NCBI GenBank assembly: GCA_021786815.1
Contig: JAJYMR010000331.1
Span: 1 to 12,364 of the forward strand
Direction: 5' to 3'
DNA: 12,364 nucleotides
From: Deltaproteobacteria bacterium
Lineage (GTDB): Bacteria > Desulfobacterota > Binatia > Binatales > Binataceae
Below, piece by piece: positions 6,963-12,364 of this stretch (position 1 is the first letter of the stretch; each line of letters begins with the position of its first letter). The notes beneath the pieces are model-generated. The model saw only the letters and a program-made list of their open reading frames with translations, did no database searches and was not told the origin of the DNA. Both the position numbers and the translations under genes were made by a program.

Positions 6963-7757
6963 GTGAAAGCATTGGCCGTATCCCCGACTCCGGACAGCGT
7001 GCCGCGCGCGCTTTCGCCATGGCCCGCTCTGCCCGGCATCGCTCATGGTTTCCTTGGCCGCACCGGCGGCGTGAGCGAAGGAACGTTTGCCGCGCTCAAT
7101 CTTTCGCGCATGGTGGGCGACTCGAGCGAGGCCGTCGATGAGAACTGGCGGCGCGTCCGCGCGCTGTTCGGAGCGCCTTCGCAGGTGGCCCTCGTGCGCC
7201 AGGTGCACGGCAGCGAGATTCACCTCGCCACGCGCGAATCGGCAAGGACGCGGCCCGACGGCGACGGGATCGTCACGGCGGAGCGCGGAATCATCGTGGG
7301 CGTTCTCACCGCCGATTGCGTGCCAATCCTCATGATCGATACCCGCGCGCGCGTCGCAGGCGCATTCCACGGCGGATGGCGCGGCGTGCTGGCCGGAATC
7401 GCCGAGGCCGGCGTGCGCTCGATGGTGTCGGCGGGGGCCGACCGCTCGCGTATCCGCGTGGCGCTTGGCCCGTCGATCGGAGCGTGTTGTTTCGAGGTTG
7501 ACGCGGAACTGGCGGAAAGCTTCGTGCGCGAAATCGAAGGTGCCGGCGCGTATCGGAACCCAGGCCGTCCGGGCAAGGCCTACCTTGACTTGCGCGGCAT
7601 CGTCGCGCATCAATTGCGCGGCGCGGGCGTCGAAGCTCACGCGATAACTCACGCGGGGCCATGCACGCGATGCGCCGCGGAAGAATATTTTTCGCGCCGG
7701 GCAGCCGGCGGTGCCGTGACCGGATTGCAACTCAGCTTTGTCGGCTTTGAGCCCTGA
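6963..7757 (+). CDS. pgeF: PgeF/YfiH family laccase-domain protein (DUF152)
   Basis: The family was first called polyphenol oxidase or multicopper laccase. Members act on purine nucleosides, and E. coli YfiH (PgeF) corrects misincorporated amino acids in peptidoglycan precursors. The protein has 264 residues, the usual size. The metal-site residues are present: His82 in VRQVHGSEIH, Cys119 in TADCVPIL and His136 in AFHGGWRG. Other family motifs are GFLGRTGGVSEG near residue 30, GPSIGACCFEVD (169-180) and the C-terminal CTRCAAEEYFSRR. The start is taken as GTG 6963 because AGGG lies 4 nt upstream and the conserved domain follows at once. Upstream in-frame codons back to 6819 would run through the AT-rich promoter region and antisense to the small ORF. 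It is the first gene of the plus-strand series and shares its upstream region with the uvrA operon. The biochemical role in this organism is inferred from the family only. Confidence 0.92.
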   Translation: MKALAVSPTPDSVPRALSPWPALPGIAHGFLGRTGGVSEGTFAALNLSRMVGDSSEAVDENWRRVRALFGAPSQVALVRQVHGSEIHLATRESARTRPDGDGIVTAERGIIVGVLTADCVPILMIDTRARVAGAFHGGWRGVLAGIAEAGVRSMVSAGADRSRIRVALGPSIGACCFEVDAELAESFVREIEGAGAYRNPGRPGKAYLDLRGIVAHQLRGAGVEAHAITHAGPCTRCAAEEYFSRRAAGGAVTGLQLSFVGFEP

Positions 7758-7773
7758 GCGCGGGGCGATCGCG

Positions 7774-7929
7774 TTGAAAAAGGCTCGGCGCAAGCGAGGC
7801 GGGGGAATCCTGAAAAAGGTCCGAAAACCTGTCGCGCCACCGGCGCGTGTGGAAGAGGCGCGCACGCGCTACCGACGCGAGCGCGAGCGTGAGCGGCTCC
7901 GGCGCGAAGAAGACGGGGAAGAGACCTGA
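7774..7929 (+). CDS. Tiny highly basic protein coupled to the oxidoreductase gene
   Basis: This reading frame encodes 51 residues from TTG 7774, which has GGGG 8 nt upstream; a TTG at 7738 would give 63 residues and overlap the end of pgeF. The protein starts MKKARRKRGGGILKKVRKPV and ends in an Arg/Glu-rich helix, with no known domain. The main support is context. It exactly fills the gap between pgeF and the next gene, and its TGA overlaps that gene's ATG (TGATG at 7927-7931), a classic coupling arrangement. Against it are the non-ATG start, a length near the limit and the ease with which Arg/Glu frames arise in GC-rich DNA. A nucleic-acid-binding or ribosome-associated role would be pure speculation. 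Confidence 0.42.
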   Translation: MKKARRKRGGGILKKVRKPVAPPARVEEARTRYRRERERERLRREEDGEET

Positions 7930-9038
7930 TGGCGCTTCCGATCGTGGGCCCGGTCAGGGTCGGAATAATCGGAGCGGGGCTGATCGGGCGGGCGCATTCG
8001 CTGATGCTGCGGCTTGTATGCGACGGCGCGCCCGAAAGCGTCGCCGTCACGCGGGTCCATGATATCGACGCCGGGGCGGCCGAAGCGCTGGCCTTGAAAT
8101 GGCCCGGTGCCAAGGTTTGCGCGCAGGCTGAGGAGATGTTCGACGACGCGTCGCTCGACGCGGTCTTCATCTGCACCCCCACCGCGACCCATCGCAGACT
8201 CTGCCTTGCCGCGGCTGCGGCCGGAAAGCACGTCTTTTGCGAAAAGCCCTTGGCCATGAATTCCGCCGAGGCCGACGAGATGCGCGCGGCGCTCGAGCGG
8301 GCGGGGGTGGTCGGCCAGGTCGGTCTGGTGCTCAGGTTCTCGCCTGTTTACACGGTGATTCGCGCGATGGCGACGGAGGAGGCCGCGGGCCGGCTGATTG
8401 TCGTCACGATGCGCGACGACCAGGACTTTCCGATCCGCGGCGCGCATCCAAGCGCCTGGCGAAACGAGCCTCGCGCGACCGCGGGCGGAACGCTGATCGA
8501 GCACAGCGTCCACGATTTCGACGCGCTCGCCTGGATGTTCGGTCCGATTCGGCGGCTCTACTGCCGCACGCGCAATTTGAACGGCGCTGCGGGAATCGAG
8601 GATTTCGGCGCGACCGAATTCGAGTTCGAGGCCGGTTTCCACGGGCAACTGACCTCGGTGTGGCATCACATTCTGAATCGCCCGAGCAACCGCCGTCTAG
8701 AGGTGTTCACCGAAAACCTGTTCCTCGCTTGCGATACTGACGGCTCCGGCCCGATTACGATTCAGCGCGCCGACGGCTACGAGGAGAAAATCGAGGAAGC
8801 GGAAGTGATGCGCCGGTACGAGGAACTGATGCTCGGCGAGCGTCCCTGCCTGTCTCCATTGAGGCACAGTTTTCAGATACCCTACGCCGTGGAAGACGCG
8901 GTGTTCATCGCGGCGCTGCGCGGCCAGTGCGAGCCTGGTCCGGGACTCGAGGTGGGTGTGGCGGCCCAGCGCCTGGTGGAGGCCGCGTATCGCTCGGCCG
9001 AGCGTGGAGCTCCGGTCGAGATGACGGACCTAAAGTAA
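7929..9038 (+). CDS. Gfo/Idh/MocA-family NAD(P)-dependent oxidoreductase
   Basis: Members of this family oxidise or reduce sugars, inositols and related alcohols with NAD(P). The protein has 369 residues, normal for the family. A Rossmann fold opens with VGIIGAGLIG (11-20), carrying the GxGxxG dinucleotide site. VFICTPTATHRR (79-90) and the hallmark FCEKPLAM (103-110) follow, with Lys106 of EKP the expected active-site lysine. The C-terminal dehydrogenase domain has GGTLIEHSVHDFD (186-198), matching the family's GGxLxDxGxHxxD region with His195 as the likely catalytic residue. The usual Asp before this is replaced by Glu191. The ATG overlaps the stop of the tiny basic ORF, and the next gene begins 43 bp downstream. 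Its placement ahead of two acyl-CoA dehydrogenases suggests a joint catabolic or modifying pathway, but the substrate is unknown. Confidence 0.92.
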   Translation: MALPIVGPVRVGIIGAGLIGRAHSLMLRLVCDGAPESVAVTRVHDIDAGAAEALALKWPGAKVCAQAEEMFDDASLDAVFICTPTATHRRLCLAAAAAGKHVFCEKPLAMNSAEADEMRAALERAGVVGQVGLVLRFSPVYTVIRAMATEEAAGRLIVVTMRDDQDFPIRGAHPSAWRNEPRATAGGTLIEHSVHDFDALAWMFGPIRRLYCRTRNLNGAAGIEDFGATEFEFEAGFHGQLTSVWHHILNRPSNRRLEVFTENLFLACDTDGSGPITIQRADGYEEKIEEAEVMRRYEELMLGERPCLSPLRHSFQIPYAVEDAVFIAALRGQCEPGPGLEVGVAAQRLVEAAYRSAERGAPVEMTDLK

Positions 9039-9044
9039 CACATT

Positions 9045-9057
9045 AACTTTGAACTTT
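9045..9057 (+). repeat. Two-copy AACTTTG heptamer in intergenic gap
   Basis: The short gap between the oxidoreductase and the first acyl-CoA dehydrogenase contains AACTTTGAACTTT, two copies of a 7-bp unit in an otherwise GC-rich region. Similar A/T heptamer repeats occur in front of uvrA. Its function is unknown and it may be slippage-prone filler. Confidence 0.4.
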
Positions 9058-9080
9058 CCACGCGGAGTGATTTCTCTCTA

Positions 9081-10190
9081 ATGATCGATTTCGAACTGAG
9101 CGAAGAGCAGCGGATGATCCGCGAGACCGTGGAGGCTTTCGCGCGCGACGAGATACGCCCGGCCGCGCGCGCCGCCGACGAGAGCGGCAGCGTGCCGTCC
9201 GAGTTGATCGAAAAGATCTGGCAATTGGGACTGGTGACGAGCGCGATTCCCGAGAAGTTCGGCGGAAGCGCGGACGCACGTTCGGCCGTGACCGGTGCGG
9301 TGGTGGCGGAAGAACTCGGCTACGGCGACGCTTCTATCGCTGTGCACGCGCTTGCGCCGCGGCTTTTCGCCTATCCGGTGCTAGAGATGGGCACCGACGC
9401 GCAGCGTGAGCGTTATCTCAGGCGCTTCACATCTGAACGATTTGTGCCGGCGACGGCGGCGCTGATGGAACCGCGCTTCGATTTCGACCCGACCGACCTT
9501 TCGACGCGGGCGCGGCGCGACGGCTCGGGTTGCGTGCTGAACGGCTCGAAATGCTTCGTCCCGCTGGCCCAGAGCGCCGAGTCGCTGCTGGTTTACGCGG
9601 CAAGCGAAGCGGGCGCGGGTTTCAAGGGCGTGGACGCGTTTCTTGTCCCGCGCGATGCGGCCGGCGTTTCGATAGGCGAGCGCGAGAAAAACATGGGGTT
9701 GAAACCGCTTGCGACCTGCGCGGTCGCGCTTACGGACGTGCGGCTCGATTCAGAGGCGCGCCTGGGCGGGGAGGGCGGAATCGACTTCTCGCGCCTGATG
9801 AGCGAGGCGCGCGTGGCGCTCGCTGCGCTTGGCGTCGGGATCGCGCGCGCCGCGTTTGAGTACGCGCGCGACTACGCGAAGGAACGGCGGGCGTTCGGCG
9901 TGCCGATCGCGACCAAGCAGGCCGTCGCCTTCATCCTCGCCGATATGGCGATCGAGATCGACGCCTCGCGCCTGCTCGTCTGGGAGGCGGCATGGCGCCT
10001 CGATCGCGGCGAGGACGCGCTCAAGGAAAGCTATCTCGCGAAGAACTACGTTGCGGCTAGCGCGCTTCGGGTCGCTGACAACGCGGTCCAGGTTCTCGGC
10101 GGCCACGGTTACATCCGGGAGCATCCGGTCGAGATGTGGCTGCGCAACACGCGCGGACTTGCGGCGCTCGACGGAATCGCGACCGTCTGA
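9081..10190 (+). CDS. Acyl-CoA dehydrogenase-like protein with Asp at the catalytic-base position
   Basis: Acyl-CoA dehydrogenases use FAD to make trans-2-enoyl-CoA from acyl-CoA. This 369-residue protein has the full fold. The N-terminal helices start MIDFELSEEQRMIRETVEAF and a middle beta domain contains CVLNGSKCFVPLAQ (151-164). ERRAFGVPIATKQAVAF (268-284) and QVLGGHGYIREHPVEMWLR (337-355) complete the C-terminal helical domain. Two features are unusual. The TEPxxGSD flavin-contact motif of most members is replaced by MEPRFDFDPTDL (129-140). The C-terminus reads RNTRGLAALDGIATV, so Asp364 occupies the position of the catalytic Glu (compare RDAKINDIFEG in the next gene) and the chain stops five residues later. 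The ATG at 9081 follows a GGAG at an unusually long 13 nt. It may be an inactive or partner subunit, or an enzyme of a clade that tolerates Asp. Confidence 0.9.
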   Translation: MIDFELSEEQRMIRETVEAFARDEIRPAARAADESGSVPSELIEKIWQLGLVTSAIPEKFGGSADARSAVTGAVVAEELGYGDASIAVHALAPRLFAYPVLEMGTDAQRERYLRRFTSERFVPATAALMEPRFDFDPTDLSTRARRDGSGCVLNGSKCFVPLAQSAESLLVYAASEAGAGFKGVDAFLVPRDAAGVSIGEREKNMGLKPLATCAVALTDVRLDSEARLGGEGGIDFSRLMSEARVALAALGVGIARAAFEYARDYAKERRAFGVPIATKQAVAFILADMAIEIDASRLLVWEAAWRLDRGEDALKESYLAKNYVAASALRVADNAVQVLGGHGYIREHPVEMWLRNTRGLAALDGIATV

Positions 10191-10228
10191 CCCTCGGCTC
10201 GGCAACGCACAACGACGGAGAAGCCACG

Positions 10229-11458
10229 ATGATCGATTTCGAACTCGAACCTCAGACCCTTGAGCGGGTGAAACTTTACCACATGGTCGCGGAGCAGATG
10301 ATGCGGCCGATCTCGCGCGAATACGACGAACGCGAGCATGAAAAACCGCAGCAGTTTCTGGAGGCGATGTGGTCGGCGTCGGCGCTGAGCGACGCCGTGC
10401 CCGAATCCGGCTCAAAGTCCGACGGCGAAAAGAAAAACAGCGGCCCGCGGCTTCGAAACCTCTATACCGTCGTCACCACCGAGGAGCTGTGCTGGGGCGA
10501 CGCGGGACTCTTCCTTTCGATTCCGAATTCGGGACTGGGCGGCGCAGCCGTGATGGCCGCGGGAACGCCCGAGCAGAAGGAACGGTTCCTCAAACGCTTT
10601 CGCGGCGGCAAGCCAAAGTGGGGCGCGATGGCGATAACCGAGCCCGGATGCGGCTCGGATTCCGCCGCAGTCACAACTACGGCGACGCGCGACGGCGACC
10701 ATTGGGTGCTCAACGGGACCAAAATTTTCTGCACGTCGGGCCAGATGGCGGCGGAAAAGTCGGAGGGCTTCGTCGTGGTCTGGGCCACGGTGGACAAGAG
10801 CGCAGGACGCGCCGGAATAAAGCCCTTCGTCGTCGAGCACAACACGCCCGGAATGACCGTGGTGAGAGTCGAGAACAAGCTGGGTATCCGCGCCTCCGAC
10901 ACCGCGGCGCTTGTCTTCGACAACTGCCGCATCCCGTTCGACCATATCCTGGGCAGTCCCGAGGTCCGGCCGGAGGGCGGCTTCAAGAACGTGATGGCGA
11001 CCTTCGACGCGACCCGTCCGATCGTGGCCGCGATGGCGATCGGAGTGGGACGAGCGGCGCTCGATTTCGTGGCCGATTTCCTCAAACAGCAGAACATCAC
11101 GGTTCGCTACGGAATATCGCCGCGGCGTCTGACCGCTATCGAGCGCGACTTCATGGAGATGGAAGTCCAGCTCAAGGCCGCGCGCCTGCTCACATGGCGG
11201 GCGGCGTGGATGCTTGACGTGGGCAAGCGCAACAATCTGGAAGCGTCGATGGCGAAGGCGAAGGCGGGACTCGCCGTTACCCAGATAACCCAGAAGGCGG
11301 TCGAGATGCTCGGACCGCTCGGTTATTCGCGCCAATATCTCGTCGAGAAGTGGATGCGCGACGCGAAGATCAACGACATCTTCGAAGGCACCCAGCAGAT
11401 AAACATGCTGATCGTCGCGCGGCGAATCCTGGGCTACGGAAGCAAGGAACTGAACTAG
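10229..11458 (+). CDS. Acyl-CoA dehydrogenase with complete catalytic motifs
   Basis: This 409-residue FAD enzyme should catalyse alpha,beta-dehydrogenation of an acyl-CoA and pass electrons to an electron-transfer flavoprotein. It starts MIDFELEPQTLERVK; ATG 10229 has GGAG 8 nt upstream, whereas the longer frame from 10136 overlaps the preceding gene. The flavin motif MAITEPGCGSDSAAVTTTA (134-152) and VLNGTKIFCTSG (160-171) are intact. The C-terminal KWMRDAKINDIFEGTQQIN includes Glu386, aligned to the catalytic base of short- and medium-chain enzymes. A polar insert (about 57-76, rich in Ser, Lys, Glu and Gly) sits in the N-terminal helical domain. It lies 38 bp after the first dehydrogenase and shares the MIDFEL opening with it, but the two are otherwise clearly different. 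Chain length or substrate class cannot be deduced, though the pairing recalls the heteromeric steroid-degrading FadE enzymes of actinobacteria. Confidence 0.94.
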   Translation: MIDFELEPQTLERVKLYHMVAEQMMRPISREYDEREHEKPQQFLEAMWSASALSDAVPESGSKSDGEKKNSGPRLRNLYTVVTTEELCWGDAGLFLSIPNSGLGGAAVMAAGTPEQKERFLKRFRGGKPKWGAMAITEPGCGSDSAAVTTTATRDGDHWVLNGTKIFCTSGQMAAEKSEGFVVVWATVDKSAGRAGIKPFVVEHNTPGMTVVRVENKLGIRASDTAALVFDNCRIPFDHILGSPEVRPEGGFKNVMATFDATRPIVAAMAIGVGRAALDFVADFLKQQNITVRYGISPRRLTAIERDFMEMEVQLKAARLLTWRAAWMLDVGKRNNLEASMAKAKAGLAVTQITQKAVEMLGPLGYSRQYLVEKWMRDAKINDIFEGTQQINMLIVARRILGYGSKELN

Positions 11459-11510
11459 CGCCGAGAATTGGAAGGCGACGACGTTAACACCTTTGCCGAC
11501 CGCTGCTCCC

Positions 11511-11618
11511 GGTCATCCTGAGCGAAGTCCGCGAAGCGAAGAATCCCATTCCACCCGCCTTTGGGTGGCATGAGATCCTTCGGTTCCACTCACGGACTCG
11601 CTTCGCCTCAGGATGACC
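11511..11618. repeat. Imperfect palindromic intergenic repeat (about 108 bp)
   Basis: The left arm begins GGTCATCCTGAGCGAAG and the right arm ends with its reverse complement, CTTCGCCTCAGGATGACC, with one extra base. Further complementary blocks continue inward, and a perfect CCACCC/GGGTGG hairpin (11551-11556 with 11563-11568) forms the centre. Arms of this GTCATCCTGAG type occur as interspersed palindromes in many bacterial genomes, by my recollection. The element carries no ORF and lies between two convergent genes, where it could fold in RNA from either strand. Confidence 0.75.
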
Positions 11619-11669
11619 CGAGGGCGCATCGCGAAGGAGCGGTAGAGAGGTCCTTGAAGTTCAGGGACG

Positions 11670-12239
11670 CTAGAAGGAGAACCATTTGCCGTGCTCCCAG
11701 CGGAATAGCTCAGTGGTCGTGGTGATTGTCGTCAGCTGGGGCTTGGCGTGCATCGCGTCATCCTTGGTCTTGCCTGCGACGTAATAGGTGTTTTCGTCGT
11801 AGGTGAGCTTGCCGATCGCGAAGCCCTCTGACTCCTTGCACGTACACGTCTTTATATTGCTGTAGCCTGTGTATGTGCCGGTCTCCCAGCCGTTCTTGAG
11901 CTTCCACTTGATATGGCTTGCGTCGTTGACGTGACGCTGCTGAAGGAGATGCCCCCATTTTTGGCAGAAGGCGGGGAACCGCGCGGCCGCGACTTCGTAC
12001 TGACGCTGACGCCAGCTCGTCGCAGAACGAGTCGCGTGTCGAGGTTCATGAAACGCGCTGGGGCGTATCGAGGGTGAAGACGCGTCGCCGCCTTTCGACG
12101 CCTGTTGCTTGGCGGACTTCACGGCCGGCGCCGCCGGCTGAGGCGCCAGTTCGTCGGCCCTGACAGTCCGAATCGGTATCGCGACGAGGACAAACGCTGC
12201 TATCAACCCAAGGTATGCACACAAGCGACCGGCATGCAT
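11670..12239 (-). CDS. Small exported protein of unknown function
   Basis: I do not recognise this 189-residue protein. ATG 12239 is chosen over the longer frame from 12326 because GGGGAGGGAG lies 8 nt upstream and translation then begins with a signal peptide: MHAGR, a hydrophobic segment at about 8-22 and a likely cleavage after TVRA (about 28). A low-complexity Ala/Pro/Lys/Ser linker runs to about residue 60. A compact domain follows (about 75-189) with FCQKWGHLLQQR, WETGTYTGYSNIKTCTCKE and TYYVAGKTKDD, ending RWEHGKWFSF. Cysteines 92, 132 and 134 remain after signal removal. The Tyr/Thr/Lys-rich C-terminal half looks like a beta-structured periplasmic domain. The DNA appears less GC-rich than the neighbouring metabolic genes, which would fit recent acquisition or relaxed selection. 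It is convergent with the second acyl-CoA dehydrogenase. Confidence 0.65.
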   Translation of the reverse strand: MHAGRLCAYLGLIAAFVLVAIPIRTVRADELAPQPAAPAVKSAKQQASKGGDASSPSIRPSAFHEPRHATRSATSWRQRQYEVAAARFPAFCQKWGHLLQQRHVNDASHIKWKLKNGWETGTYTGYSNIKTCTCKESEGFAIGKLTYDENTYYVAGKTKDDAMHAKPQLTTITTTTELFRWEHGKWFSF

Positions 12240-12287
12240 GGAACTTACTCCCTCCCCATCCGTAAGACCTGCATGAAACGATAACAG

Positions 12288-12297
12288 TTGGCGCCAA
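12288..12297. promoter_or_regulatory. Perfect 10-bp palindrome TTGGCGCCAA upstream of exported-protein gene
   Basis: TTGGCGCCAA is its own reverse complement and sits about 50 bp upstream of the minus-strand start at 12239, where a repressor or activator could bind. No good -10 box is spaced correctly from it, so an operator role is only suggested by position and symmetry. Confidence 0.25.
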
Positions 12298-12311
12298 ACG
12301 AGGGAAAAGAA

Positions 12312-12342
12312 AAGGCCGCGGCCCAATCAGAGCCGCGGCCTT
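12312..12342 (-). terminator. Intrinsic terminator for a minus-strand gene beyond the right edge
   Basis: Read on the minus strand, a 9-bp all-G/C stem (GGCCGCGGC pairing with GCCGCGGCC, extended by two A/T pairs) with a 9-nt loop is followed by TTTTCTTTTCC. This is a strong rho-independent terminator. No gene enters it from within the window on that strand, so it should end a gene lying to the right of 12364. The plus-strand tail (TTCTT) is weaker. Confidence 0.75.
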
Positions 12343-12364
12343 CTTCGCGTTGTTTCCCCGCCGA

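Noticed and set aside
6795..7865. 356-residue minus-strand frame opposite pgeF
   Set aside because: pgeF has all metal-site motifs on the plus strand; the minus-strand translation is low-information, Arg-rich shadow sequence.
10136..10228. 31-codon N-terminal extension of the second acyl-CoA dehydrogenase
   Set aside because: It overlaps the end of the first dehydrogenase in another frame, and ATG 10229 has a good Shine-Dalgarno and the family's usual N-terminus.
1..12364. CRISPR array, tRNA, rRNA, prophage or insertion sequence
   Set aside because: No regularly spaced direct repeats of CRISPR length, no cloverleaf or rRNA-like segment, and no transposase or integrase motifs were seen in any frame.

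Overview
The window comes from a GC-rich, Gram-negative bacterial chromosome. Evidence for this is a TolC-type outer-membrane protein, strong G/C bias at third codon positions, GTG and TTG starts beside ATG, and short AT-rich promoter islands. No rRNA or marker gene fixes the taxon. The mix of genes (paired acyl-CoA dehydrogenases, long TolC, divergent UvrA, a 'GTCATCCTGAG' palindromic intergenic repeat) fits an uncultured Desulfobacterota/Binatota- or Acidobacteria-like lineage. That placement is a guess.

Layout. At 101-1975 (-) lies a TolC/OEP-family outer-membrane efflux protein, with a possible start of a further minus-strand gene at the left edge. Divergent from it, at 2190-2744 (+), is a small secreted proline-rich protein with six cysteines that I cannot name. 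Next comes a minus-strand cluster read right to left: a 73-residue charged helical protein (6671-6892), a full-length but divergent UvrA (3770-6658, TTG start) and an RluA-family pseudouridine synthase with an S4 domain (2796-3746). The cluster is fed by a perfect TATAAT -10 box in an AT-rich intergenic stretch at 6893-6962. Four CCAAA motifs spaced 7-8 bp apart lie between that -10 box and the first start codon.

From the same intergenic stretch a plus-strand series departs: PgeF/YfiH-type laccase-domain protein (6963-7757), a tiny basic ORF (7774-7929) whose stop overlaps the next ATG, a Gfo/Idh/MocA oxidoreductase (7929-9038), and two different acyl-CoA dehydrogenases (9081-10190 and 10229-11458). 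The second dehydrogenase keeps the Glu expected for alpha-proton abstraction. The first has Asp at the aligned position, ends five residues later and lacks the usual TEPxxGSD flavin motif. The pair could be two subunits of a heteromeric enzyme or two successive enzymes. A catabolic or acyl-CoA-modifying role is plausible, but the substrate cannot be read from sequence.

The right end holds a ~108-bp imperfect palindromic intergenic repeat (11511-11618), a small exported protein of unknown function on the minus strand (11670-12239), and an intrinsic terminator (12312-12342) oriented for a minus-strand gene beyond the window. The window looks like mostly ordinary chromosome with a few small unexplained parts. 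I saw no CRISPR array, phage, transposase, tRNA or rRNA.
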